The position numbers and the translations under genes were made by a program. From the NCBI GenBank assembly GCA_002355495.1, contig AP017424.1:4529501-4593500 (forward strand): a stretch of 64,000 nucleotides of DNA. Reading direction: 5' to 3'. This document shows, one piece after another, positions 16,597-23,749 of this stretch (its first letter is position 1; each line of letters opens with the position of its first letter). Under the pieces are notes generated by a model. The model was given only the letters and a program-made list of their open reading frames with translations, had not been told where the DNA came from and ran no database searches. The stretch comes from Streptomyces laurentii (GTDB lineage Bacteria; Actinomycetota; Actinomycetes; Streptomycetales; Streptomycetaceae).

Positions 16597-17247
16597 ATGC
16601 TGACGCTGCACACGGCGGATCTGCTGCTGCCCGGCGGGGACGGGGCGCCCGTTCCCGGCGGGGCGGTGCTGGTCGACGGGGCGGTGATCGGCGCCGTCGG
16701 CCCGTACGACGAACTGGCCGCCGCCCATCCGACGGCGCGGACGCGCCGCTGGCCGGGCCTGCTGACCCGGGCGCTGCTCAACCCGTACGGCCCCGAGCTG
16801 CTGGAACAGGCCTACCACCCGGACCCGCGTGAGGCCGACGACTTCGCGCACGGCACCGATCCGGTGACCGGGCCGGACCTGGAGCGCCTCGCCCTGGACG
16901 ACACCCGCTGGGGTGCCGGCGCGCGGCGCGGTCTTCAGCGGATGCTCGCCCACGGCACGGTCGCGGTCGGCTTCCCGCCGGAGGGGCCGGTGCGTCCCTC
17001 CGTCCGTGAGGCGCTACGGCGCTCCGGCCTGGTGACGGGTACGCGCGCCGCCGTCCCGCCCGGGGTGCCCGCACTCGACCCGTACGCCTCGGGTGCTCCG
17101 GTGACCCACCTCCACCACTTGGTGCCGCGCAACCACGCCCGCTTCGCCGTGTTCGACGTACGCGACGAGGCGGAACTCGCGGCGCGCGGCGCGGGGACGT
17201 GTGTGGCCACCGTCCTCGACGGGCGGCTGGTCTTCCGCCGCCGGTAG
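16597..17247 (+). CDS. Imidazolonepropionase-like / amidohydrolase composite-domain protein lacking metal ligands
   Basis: A 216-residue protein. The N-terminus (LHTADLLLPGGDGAPVPGGA, then VLVDGAVIGAVGPYDEL) and C-terminus (ATVLDGRLVFRR) are the two halves of the composite beta domain found in amidohydrolases. The PG-xx-HxH motif that should follow is replaced by WPGLLTRALLNPYG, so the usual metal site is missing and the barrel is shortened. It therefore may not be a hydrolase. Position directly after mqnC suggests a role linked to futalosine chemistry, such as a scaffold or partner; that is inference. GAGGAG precedes the ATG. Confidence 0.7.
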   Translation: MLTLHTADLLLPGGDGAPVPGGAVLVDGAVIGAVGPYDELAAAHPTARTRRWPGLLTRALLNPYGPELLEQAYHPDPREADDFAHGTDPVTGPDLERLALDDTRWGAGARRGLQRMLAHGTVAVGFPPEGPVRPSVREALRRSGLVTGTRAAVPPGVPALDPYASGAPVTHLHHLVPRNHARFAVFDVRDEAELAARGAGTCVATVLDGRLVFRRR

Positions 17248-17302
17248 CCGCCGGTAGCCGCCTCGGCGGCCGGTGGTCGGCGGCCGGCGGAGGCGCTTCC
17301 GC

Positions 17303-17571
17303 TCACCCGCCCCGGACCGGGGTGTCCTTCTTCCGCACCGGGTACTCGTCCGCGTACCGCAGCGGCTCGGTGAAGCGCGGGTCGCGCACCACCGCGAGCA
17401 GTTGCCGCGGTGTGACCGGCCCCCGCCCAGGCCGGCGGTCTCGCAGGTGGTCTCCTTCGCCGGGGGGTTCCGGCACTCCTGGAGCCGCTCGCCCTCCGCC
17501 GGCCGGCAGGTGGGTGAGGCGGACGGGCCGGGCGCGGGGCCCGTCCCCGGCCGTCCGGGGGCGGCTGCCAC
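17303..17571 (-). pseudogene. Remnant of a Cys-containing protein with a one-base frameshift
   Basis: Reading the minus strand from a possible GTG at 17571, one frame gives RPAEGERLQECRNPP and AKETTCETAGLGGG with near-perfect G/C third positions. At about 17420 the coding bias moves to another frame, which reads VTPRQLLAVVRDPRFTEPLR and YADEYPVRKKDTPVRGG to TGA at 17303. Adding one G to a run of five G joins the two. The upstream end abuts the menG start, leaving no room for a promoter or a signal sequence. It is probably the tail of a lost secreted or regulatory protein. Family not recognised. Confidence 0.4.
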
Positions 17572-17574
17572 AAT
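17569..17574 (+). promoter_or_regulatory. Candidate -10 box for leaderless menG
   Basis: CACAAT lies six bases before the menG GTG, with no ribosome binding site between them. The -35 region is not clear. Confidence 0.3.
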
Positions 17575-17580
17575 GGGTCG

Positions 17581-18273
17581 GTGAGCCGAGCATCCCTGGA
17601 CAAGCAGCCGCACGAAGTCGCCTCGATGTTCGACGCCGTGGCGGCGAACTACGACCTCACCAACGACGTGCTCTCCCTCGGGCAGGACCGGCGCTGGCGC
17701 AAGGAGGTCGCGAAGGCGGTCGACGCGCGGCCCGCGCAGAAGATCCTCGACCTGGCGGCCGGGACGGCGACCTCCTCGCAGCCGTTCGTCCGCGCCGGGG
17801 CGTACGTCGTGCCCTGCGACTTCTCGCTCGGCATGCTCCAGGTGGGCAAGCAGCGCCACCCCTGGATGCCGTTCACCGCCGGTGACGGCATGCGGCTGCC
17901 GTTCAAGGACGACGTCTTCGACGCGGTCACGATCTCCTTCGGCCTGCGCAACATCCAGGACACGGACGCCGCGCTGCGCGAGCTGTACCGGGTGACGAAG
18001 CCCGGCGGCCGGGTCGTGATCTGCGAGTTCTCGCACGCGACGTGGAAGCCGTTCCGCACGGTGTACGAGGAGTACCTGATGCGCGCCCTGCCGCCGGTCG
18101 CGCGCGCCGTGTCGTCCAACCCCGACGCGTACGTCTACCTCGCCGAGTCCATCCAGGCCTGGCCCGACCAGCCGACCCTCGCGGGCAAGCTGACGAAGGC
18201 CGGCTGGTCGAAGGTCGCCTGGCGCGACCTGACGGGCGGGATCGTGGCCCTGCACCGGGGCTTCAAGGCGTAA
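17581..18273 (+). CDS. menG: Demethylmenaquinone methyltransferase MenG (UbiE family)
   Basis: A 230-residue SAM-dependent methyltransferase that performs the last ring methylation of menaquinone. Motif I is ILDLAAGTAT (55-64), preceded by the family's FDAVAANYDLTNDVLSLGQDR-type N-terminus (17-37); post-motifs include FDAVTISFGLRNI and GGRVVICEFS. Length matches UbiE/MenG. It starts at GTG with no ribosome binding site and may be leaderless. It is followed 76 bp later by the reductase-like gene that would act on the same quinone. Confidence 0.92.
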   Translation: MSRASLDKQPHEVASMFDAVAANYDLTNDVLSLGQDRRWRKEVAKAVDARPAQKILDLAAGTATSSQPFVRAGAYVVPCDFSLGMLQVGKQRHPWMPFTAGDGMRLPFKDDVFDAVTISFGLRNIQDTDAALRELYRVTKPGGRVVICEFSHATWKPFRTVYEEYLMRALPPVARAVSSNPDAYVYLAESIQAWPDQPTLAGKLTKAGWSKVAWRDLTGGIVALHRGFKA

Positions 18274-18349
18274 CCCGCCGCAATAGACTGCAATCGCCGC
18301 GATTCCGCGGCCGCCCTTCCTTTCCTCGACCTCCCCGGGAGACTCCGCC

Positions 18350-19636
18350 GTGACCGAGCAGCCCCTGTCCGAGCACAGCGCAGACGTGATCGTCGTCGGG
18401 GCCGGCCCGGCGGGCTCCACCACCGCGTACTACCTGGCCAAGGCCGGACTCGACGTCCTGCTCCTGGAGAAGACCGCGTTCCCGCGCGAGAAGGTCTGCG
18501 GCGACGGTCTCACCCCGCGCGCCACCAAGCAGCTCGTGTCGATGGGCATCGACATCTCCGAAGAGGCCGGCTGGCTGCGCAACAAGGGCCTGCGGATCAT
18601 CGGCGGCGGCGTCCGGCTCGAACTGGACTGGCCGGACCTCGCCTCGTACCCGGACTACGGACTCGTCCGCAAGCGCGACGACTTCGACGAGATGCTCGCC
18701 CGGCAGGCGCAGAAGGCCGGCGCGCGGCTGTACGAGCGCTGCAACGTCAGCGGTCCGGTCATCGACGACCGTACGGGCCGGATCACCGGCGTCACCGCGA
18801 AGCTCGGCGAGGAAAAGCGCCAGGTCACCTTCAGCGCGCCGCTCGTCGTCGCCGCCGACGGCAACTCGACCCGGCTGTCGCTCGCGATGGGCCTGCACCG
18901 GCGCGAGGACCGGCCGATGGGCGTCGCCGTCCGGACGTACTTCACCACCCCGCGCCACCAGGACGACTACCTGGAGTCCTGGCTGGAGCTGTGGGACCGG
19001 CGCGGCCCGCAGGACCGTCTGCTGCCCGGCTACGGCTGGATCTTCGGCATGGGCGACGGCACCTCCAACGTCGGTCTCGGCATCCTCGACTCCTCCTCCG
19101 CCTTCCGCGAGCTGGACTGGCGCGAGGTGCTGAAGGCGTGGTGCGCGTCGATGCCGGAGGACTGGGGCTTCACGCCGGACAACATGACCACCCCGATCCG
19201 CGGCGCGGCGCTGCCGATGGCCTTCAACCGGCAGCCGCACTACACCCGCGGGCTGCTGCTCGTCGGCGACGCGGGCGGCCTGGTCAACCCGTTCAACGGC
19301 GAGGGCATCGCGTACGCCATGGAGTCCGGCCAGATCGCGGCCGACGTCATCGTGCAGGCGCACGCCCGGTCCACTCCGGCGCAGCGCGAGCTGGCCCTGC
19401 GGAACTACCCGCAGATCCTCAAGGACACCTACGGCGGCTACTACACGCTGGGCCGCGCCTTCGTGAAGCTCATCGGCAACCCGAAGGTCATGAAGATCGC
19501 GACCCAGCGCGGCCTGACGCACCCGCTGCTGATGAAGTTCACGCTGAAGATGCTGGCCAACCTGACCGACCCGACGGGCGGCGACGCGATGGACCGCATC
19601 ATCAACGGCCTGTCGAAGGTCGCTCCAAAAGCCTGA
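18350..19636 (+). CDS. Geranylgeranyl-reductase-family flavoprotein (MenJ-like)
   Basis: A 428-residue FAD enzyme. The dinucleotide motif is VIVVGAGPAGSTTA (13-26), the family's KVCGDGLTPRA follows near 46-56, and the second FAD motif is LLLVGDAGGLVNPFNGEGIA near 300. The family reduces isoprenoid double bonds. Next to menG and near complex I, the best guess is saturation of isoprene units in the menaquinone tail, as known for mycobacterial MenJ; Streptomyces quinones are partly saturated. Substrate assignment is inferred from context. GTG start with a GGGAGA site. It ends at a strong convergent terminator. Confidence 0.85.
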   Translation: MTEQPLSEHSADVIVVGAGPAGSTTAYYLAKAGLDVLLLEKTAFPREKVCGDGLTPRATKQLVSMGIDISEEAGWLRNKGLRIIGGGVRLELDWPDLASYPDYGLVRKRDDFDEMLARQAQKAGARLYERCNVSGPVIDDRTGRITGVTAKLGEEKRQVTFSAPLVVAADGNSTRLSLAMGLHRREDRPMGVAVRTYFTTPRHQDDYLESWLELWDRRGPQDRLLPGYGWIFGMGDGTSNVGLGILDSSSAFRELDWREVLKAWCASMPEDWGFTPDNMTTPIRGAALPMAFNRQPHYTRGLLLVGDAGGLVNPFNGEGIAYAMESGQIAADVIVQAHARSTPAQRELALRNYPQILKDTYGGYYTLGRAFVKLIGNPKVMKIATQRGLTHPLLMKFTLKMLANLTDPTGGDAMDRIINGLSKVAPKA

Positions 19637-19644
19637 TCACTCAA

Positions 19645-19681
19645 GTCCTGGCCGCTCGGTGAGGTGCCGAGCGGCCAGGAC
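19645..19681. terminator. Bidirectional terminator
   Basis: A perfect 15-bp stem (19645-19659 with 19667-19681) closes a 7-nt loop between the convergent MenJ-like and VapC-like genes. Confidence 0.75.
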
Positions 19682-19697
19682 CGCGGCGGTTCGGCCT

Positions 19698-20147
19698 TCA
19701 GACGTTGACGATCTTCACCTTCGGTGAACCGGGAAGCTCCTCGGCGGCCTTGCACAGGGCCGGAATGTGTGACTTGTCGGACGTGACGAGCAGCACCGGG
19801 GGTGGGCAGAGCGCGGCCGTGGCCACCACGAGTGCGTCCACGAGGCACTCGTGCCCGTCAAGACCCGAGACGTCCAGCAGCTTCGCCGCGGCGTCCGTCA
19901 CCGCGTCGTTGACCGGTTTCACGTCGAACCGGGACAGCAGGAACCGGAGTCGCTTGGCGGCTTCCCCTGTCCGACGCACCTCCAAGGGCGTCAGTGCGGA
20001 CAGCGCCACGCGCCGGCCGCTCTGCTGAGCGACCTCGATGCGCGCGCGCATCCCCTCGTCACCGTCGACGTGCGGTGAAAGCCCCTGGGCGTCCAGGACG
20101 AGCGTGCCCTCGCTCTTTGCCTTGATCTTGAGGCGCTTGCTTACCAC
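19698..20147 (-). CDS. PIN-domain toxin (VapC-like)
   Basis: A 149-residue probable ribonuclease. The four acidic residues of the PIN fold can be placed: Asp19 in LVLDAQGLS, Glu in TPLEVRR, Asp in CLVDALVVATA and Asp in VTSDKSHIPAL. VapC toxins cut tRNA or rRNA until bound by the antitoxin. The GTG at 20147 overlaps the stop of the upstream antitoxin gene by seven bases, the usual coupled arrangement. The first 15 residues (VSKRLKIKAKSEG) are basic and longer than in many relatives, so a later start is possible. Target RNA unknown. Confidence 0.8.
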   Translation of the reverse strand: MVSKRLKIKAKSEGTLVLDAQGLSPHVDGDEGMRARIEVAQQSGRRVALSALTPLEVRRTGEAAKRLRFLLSRFDVKPVNDAVTDAAAKLLDVSGLDGHECLVDALVVATAALCPPPVLLVTSDKSHIPALCKAAEELPGSPKVKIVNV

Positions 20148-20383
20148 TCCTGTTCCGCCTGCCGCCGTGCTTCGGTGGAGACGGGGCCGAACGCCTTGCG
20201 GTCGGCGGTCACGACCTCGCGAAGCTTCTGCGCGGCGAGCCATTCCTCCAGGGCTTCGGCCACAACGGAGGAGAACCCGCTCTTGCCGGCACGTTCCTCG
20301 ACTTCCTTGATCAATGACTGGGCGAGCGACACGGATCTCTTGCCGGCCCGCTCGACGGCCTGGGGTGCCACGTGACTGCTCAT
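20141..20383 (-). CDS. Ribbon-helix-helix antitoxin partner of the PIN toxin
   Basis: An 80-residue protein. The segment KRSVSLAQSLIKEVEERAG, then SGFSSVVAEALEEWLAAQK fits a CopG/RHH fold: a short strand followed by two helices. The C-terminal tail (REVVTADRKAFGPVSTEARR) would wrap the toxin. It overlaps the toxin start and is preceded by a near-palindrome at 20394-20407 that could be its operator. The same fold class appears in the partial gene at the left edge, but the sequences differ. Confidence 0.75.
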   Translation of the reverse strand: MSSHVAPQAVERAGKRSVSLAQSLIKEVEERAGKSGFSSVVAEALEEWLAAQKLREVVTADRKAFGPVSTEARRQAEQEW

Positions 20384-20393
20384 ACCTAAAACG

Positions 20394-20407
20394 TACCACC
20401 GGCGGTA
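20394..20407. promoter_or_regulatory. Candidate antitoxin operator
   Basis: TACCACCGGCGGTA is a 14-bp dyad with one mismatched pair, 11 bp upstream of the antitoxin ATG. The placement suits self-repression by the toxin-antitoxin complex. Confidence 0.4.
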
Positions 20408-20443
20408 GGAAGGCTCGTCGACACGGCGGCTCCTCCACGCGCG

Positions 20444-20496
20444 CGTACGGCGAAGGGCCGCCGCTCCCCCGAGGAGCGACGGCCCTTCACCGTACG
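20444..20496 (-). terminator. Terminator of the NlpC/P60 gene
   Basis: Imperfect long stem: CGTACGG-GAAGGGCCG-CGCTCC on the left pairs with GGAGCG-CGGCCCTTC-CGTACG on the right, interrupted by single mismatches, with a short CCCGA loop. It starts 17 bp beyond the stop codon. Confidence 0.65.
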
Positions 20497-20512
20497 GACG
20501 TGAGGCGCCGGA

Positions 20513-21379
20513 TCAGAGGATCCGGACGGCGCCCGACGGCGGGTCGTAGTCGAGGGAGCGCTCGACGGTGCCGGTCGAGGAGTTCTGGGCGCCGACGAAC
20601 TTGCCGCCGCCGACGTAGATCGCGACGTGGTACGAGCTGCTGCGGCCGCCCCAGTAAAGGATGTCGCCCGGCTGGAGGTTGCTCAGCGAGACGGCGGTGC
20701 CCTTCATGGACTGGGCGCTGGAGACGCGCGGCAGGTCGATGCCGGCCTGGCGGTACGCGGCCTGGACGAGGCCGGAGCAGTCCCAGGAGTTGGGGCCGGT
20801 GCCGCCGGGGACGTACGCGTCGCCGACCTGGGCGCGGGCGAAGGCCACGATCGAGGCGGCGGTGCCGGTGGCGGCCTGCGAGCTGCTGCTGGAGGAGGAG
20901 GCGGAGGCGCCGGTGGAGGAAGAAGAGGACGAACCCGAAGCGGAGTACGAGGTCGTCTGCGCGAGCTGGGCGCGCTGGGCGTCACGGGACGCGCGGGCCT
21001 TGGCCTCCGCGTCGGCGCGGGCCTTCTCGGCGCGCTCGGCCTGGGCCTTGCGCTCGGCCTCCGCCTTCGCCTTCTTGGCGTCCTTGGCGGCCTTCTGGAG
21101 GGCCGCGTCCTCCTGGGCCGCCAGGTCCTGGTCCAGGGCCTCCTGCTGGTTCGCCTCGGCGGAGGCGGAGACGGCACTGGCGATGTCGGTGTCCAGGGCG
21201 CCCAGGGTGGGCATCTCCAGGGTCGCCTCGGTCACCGACTCGGCGGACGCCGGGGTGGCGGCGCCGGCCACCGCGATGGTGCTGAGCACGCCACCGGCGA
21301 CTCCGGCCCGCAGCGAGAGCTTCGTGGCGCTGCGGCGGGGCTTCCGGTGGCTGGGTATGGGAGCGGTGGTGTGGGACAT
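20513..21379 (-). CDS. Secreted NlpC/P60 endopeptidase with coiled-coil region
   Basis: A 288-residue wall hydrolase expected to cut D-glutamyl-diaminopimelate bonds. A basic start (HRKPRRSATK) precedes a Sec signal ending at ASAES (about 46). Residues 75-140 are Ala/Lys/Glu-rich coiled coil, 145-168 a Ser-rich linker, and 172-288 the NlpC/P60 domain with Cys201 (SWDCSGLVQAAYR) and His251 (SSYHVAIYVGG). The ATG at 21379 starts the export signal, but no ribosome binding site is evident, and the frame continues upstream to 21529 with poor coding bias, so the start is the uncertain point. It is divergent from nuoA. Confidence 0.85.
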   Translation of the reverse strand: MSHTTAPIPSHRKPRRSATKLSLRAGVAGGVLSTIAVAGAATPASAESVTEATLEMPTLGALDTDIASAVSASAEANQQEALDQDLAAQEDAALQKAAKDAKKAKAEAERKAQAERAEKARADAEAKARASRDAQRAQLAQTTSYSASGSSSSSSTGASASSSSSSSQAATGTAASIVAFARAQVGDAYVPGGTGPNSWDCSGLVQAAYRQAGIDLPRVSSAQSMKGTAVSLSNLQPGDILYWGGRSSSYHVAIYVGGGKFVGAQNSSTGTVERSLDYDPPSGAVRIL

Positions 21380-21618
21380 GGGAACAACCGCTATCAGGGC
21401 ATCAGGGTTCCCTTCAAGAAACGTGGTCTGCGCCACAGTTGTGGCCGGAGTGGCCGAATCCGCTTCCTTCAGACCCTTATTGACGGCGTAACGGACATAG
21501 CGGTCAGCCCCTCGCGGGCTCTTGATCACGTGTTTTCGATGAAACGTCCGAATTGCCCGCCACTTACCATCTCTTCACGTCGATGGCCAAGCCCTGCTCT
21601 TTCCATGCTCGCGCGCGC

Positions 21619-21632
21619 GTGACGCAGGTCAC
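21619..21632. promoter_or_regulatory. Crp-like dyad
   Basis: GTGACGCAGGTCAC fits the GTG-N6-GNCAC pattern described for Streptomyces Crp sites. It lies about 430 bp upstream of nuoA and 240 bp upstream of the NlpC/P60 gene. Confidence 0.35.
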
Positions 21633-21905
21633 AGTCTTGATCGACAGGGACCTTCGCGTCCACCTGGGTCCGTCCGGCCCCTCGACCGGGCGATGGCCGG
21701 TTCTTTATCACCCGCAGGCGTCTCGTCGCGAATTTGCGTGCACGCACCACCTCTTGATAGAGCGACACCCCTTCCGACCAGCGATTTCAGGCTCGGATGT
21801 CACCTCTGGTGATCACTTGCGTGCTTCACGCGACAAGATCACCGTCCATCCGGCTTCATGATCGTTCGTCAGGTGGTGGAGATCACAAAGCTGTTGGCGT
21901 ACCCC

Positions 21906-21919
21906 GTGTCGCAGATCAC
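21906..21919. promoter_or_regulatory. Second Crp-like element near the nuoA promoter
   Basis: GTGTCGCAGATCAC shares 14 of 16 bases, including the following AG, with the element at 21619. It sits just upstream of the candidate nuoA -10 box. A weaker copy (GTGGTGGAGATCAC) is 33 bp further upstream. Confidence 0.35.
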
Positions 21920-21953
21920 AGAGGGTCAGGCTTAAGATACGCGGACGTCGGGC

Positions 21954-21971
21954 TTGTGAACTGCCTCACAT
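21954..21971. promoter_or_regulatory. Rex-like operator upstream of nuoA
   Basis: TTGTGAACTGCCTCACAT matches the actinomycete Rex operator form TTGTGAA-N4-TTCACAA at all but two positions. It lies just downstream of the candidate -10 box, where a bound repressor would block transcription. Rex senses NADH/NAD+ and is known to control respiratory genes including nuo in Streptomyces, so the fit is functional as well. Confidence 0.55.
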
Positions 21972-22065
21972 GGTGGCGATCTTTCGCGCGAGGCTCCCCG
22001 AAGCTCCGCGCCCCGGCTTGCTAGTGCGGTCCAACGGTCAAGGACGACTGGAAGGAGCGAGGAGC

Positions 22066-22425
22066 GTGAATGCGTACGCGCCCATCCTCGTGCTCGGTGC
22101 CCTGGGAGCGGGGTTTGCGATCTTCTCCGTGGTCATGGCCACGCTCATCGGGCCAAAGCGGTACAACAGGGCAAAACTTGAGGCGTACGAGTGCGGCATC
22201 GAGCCCACCCCTACGCCGGCCGGAGGCGGTCGCTTCCCGATCAAGTACTACCTGACGGCGATGCTCTTCATCGTCTTCGACATCGAGATCGTCTTCCTCT
22301 ACCCCTGGGCCGTCACCTTCGACGCCCTGGGGATTTTCGGGCTCGTGGAGATGCTGCTCTTCGTGCTCACCGTCTTCGTCGCCTACGCGTACGTGTGGCG
22401 GCGCGGCGGCCTGGAATGGGACTGA
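22066..22425 (+). CDS. nuoA: NADH-quinone oxidoreductase subunit A
   Basis: A 119-residue membrane subunit of complex I with three helices (about 5-27, 63-83, 91-111) and the conserved ECGIEPTPT loop near 43-51, followed by FPIKYYLTAMLFIVFDIEIVF. It helps form the quinone-chamber roof. GTG start at 22066 with GGAGCGAGGAG upstream. First gene of the 14-gene operon; the Rex-like site and candidate promoter lie within 140 bp upstream. Confidence 0.95.
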   Translation: MNAYAPILVLGALGAGFAIFSVVMATLIGPKRYNRAKLEAYECGIEPTPTPAGGGRFPIKYYLTAMLFIVFDIEIVFLYPWAVTFDALGIFGLVEMLLFVLTVFVAYAYVWRRGGLEWD

Positions 22426-22442
22426 GGGGCTGAGGAGCACCC

Positions 22443-22997
22443 ATGGGACTCGAAGAGAAGCTGCCGAGCGGTTTTCTGCTGACCACCGTCGAACAGGCCG
22501 CGGGCTGGGTGCGGAAGTCCTCCGTCTTCCCCGCCACCTTCGGCCTCGCGTGCTGCGCCATCGAGATGATGACGACCGGCGCCGGCCGTTACGACCTGGC
22601 CCGGTTCGGCATGGAGGTCTTCCGCGGTTCGCCGCGGCAGGCGGATCTGATGATCGTGGCCGGCCGGGTCAGCCAGAAGATGGCGCCCGTGCTGCGGCAG
22701 GTCTACGACCAGATGCCGAACCCCAAGTGGGTCATCTCCATGGGCGTGTGCGCGTCCTCGGGCGGCATGTTCAACAACTACGCGGTGGTGCAGGGCGTCG
22801 ACCACGTCGTGCCGGTCGACATTTATCTGCCGGGCTGCCCGCCGCGCCCGGAAATGCTGATGGACGCCATTCTCAAGCTCCACCAGAAGATCCAGACCTC
22901 CAAGCTCGGCGTGAACGCGCAGGAAGCGGCCCGTGAGGCGGAGGAAGCGGCGCTCAAGGCGCTGCCGACCATCGAGATGAAGGGTCTGCTCCGGTGA
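22443..22997 (+). CDS. nuoB: NADH-quinone oxidoreductase subunit B
   Basis: A 184-residue peripheral-arm subunit that holds cluster N2, the last iron-sulfur centre before menaquinone. All ligands are present: adjacent Cys37-Cys38 (GLACCAIEM), Cys103 (GVCASSGG) and Cys132 (LPGCPPRP). The C-terminal 30 residues are a charged helix beyond the usual core. The ATG is 17 bp after nuoA, and its TGA overlaps the nuoC GTG. Confidence 0.96.
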   Translation: MGLEEKLPSGFLLTTVEQAAGWVRKSSVFPATFGLACCAIEMMTTGAGRYDLARFGMEVFRGSPRQADLMIVAGRVSQKMAPVLRQVYDQMPNPKWVISMGVCASSGGMFNNYAVVQGVDHVVPVDIYLPGCPPRPEMLMDAILKLHQKIQTSKLGVNAQEAAREAEEAALKALPTIEMKGLLR

Positions 22998-23749
22998 GCG
23001 ACGAGACACCCAATCCCGAGAAGGAGCTGAGCGCTCAGAACCTGCCAGGCCAGCGCGGCGACCATGGCGAGGAGGTGCGCGTCCAGCGCGGCATGTTCGG
23101 CGCCAACAACGGCGGCGACACCTCGGGTTACGGCGGGCTCGTCCGCCCGGTGCGTCTGCCGGGGGCGGCCACCCGCCCGTACGGCGGCCCACACGGCGGA
23201 GGCGCATACGGATCCTTCGACGAGATCGCCGACGAGCTGGAAGGCGCCCTGGAGGAGCAGGGGCTGGTCCCTTCGAGCGCCATCGACAAGACGGTCGTCG
23301 ACCGGGGCGAGCTGACCTTCCACATCGAGCGCGAGCACCTCGTCCGGGTCGCCCGCACCCTGCGCGACGACCCGGCGCTGCGCTTCGAGCTGTGCATGGG
23401 GGTCTCCGGGGTCCACTACCCGGGCGACAAGGGCCGCGAGCTGCACGCCGTCTACCACCTGCGCTCGCTCACCCACGGCCGCACGCTCCGCCTGGAGGTC
23501 TCGGCGCCCGACGCCGACCCGCGCATCCCGTCGATCGTCCCGGTCTATCCGACCAACGACTGGCACGAGCGCGAGACGTACGACTTCTTCGGCATCGTCT
23601 TCGACGGCCACCCCGCCCTGACCCGGATCATGATGCCGGACGACTGGCAGGGCCACCCGCAGCGCAAGGACTATCCGCTCGGCGGCATCGCCGTCGAGTA
23701 CAAGGGCGCCCAGATCCCGGCTCCGGACCAGCGGAGGTCGTACTCGTGA
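22994..23749 (+). CDS. nuoC: NADH-quinone oxidoreductase subunit C
   Basis: A 251-residue peripheral-arm subunit, separate from NuoD as in most actinobacteria. The 30-kDa subunit core spans about 90-235 (FELCMGVSGVHYPGDKGREL, then YPTNDWHERETYDFFGIVFDG, then RIMMPDDWQGHPQRKDYPLGG). An N-terminal extension of about 75 residues, Gly/Arg-rich, is typical of Streptomyces. GTGA overlap with nuoB and with nuoD. Confidence 0.95.
   Translation: MSDETPNPEKELSAQNLPGQRGDHGEEVRVQRGMFGANNGGDTSGYGGLVRPVRLPGAATRPYGGPHGGGAYGSFDEIADELEGALEEQGLVPSSAIDKTVVDRGELTFHIEREHLVRVARTLRDDPALRFELCMGVSGVHYPGDKGRELHAVYHLRSLTHGRTLRLEVSAPDADPRIPSIVPVYPTNDWHERETYDFFGIVFDGHPALTRIMMPDDWQGHPQRKDYPLGGIAVEYKGAQIPAPDQRRSYS

Larger units (their letters stand above)
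21380..22065. other. Regulatory region between NlpC/P60 and nuoA
   Basis: This 686-bp gap has no convincing gene. It carries promoters for two divergent units. Seen on the nuoA side: three GTG-N6-(A/G)TCAC elements (21619, 21873, 21906), a possible -10 (TAAGAT, 21933-21938) and a Rex-like dyad (21954-21971). On the NlpC side the leader is fairly AT-rich, but no known riboswitch core was recognised. Confidence 0.6.

Noticed and set aside
21380..21560. Possible ydaO (c-di-AMP) riboswitch in front of the NlpC/P60 gene
   Set aside because: Streptomyces wall-hydrolase genes can carry this element, so I looked for its conserved GGGGAACC, GGGUGAA and CAGCUAAC blocks on the minus strand; they are not there in the right order. 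A covariance-model search would settle it.
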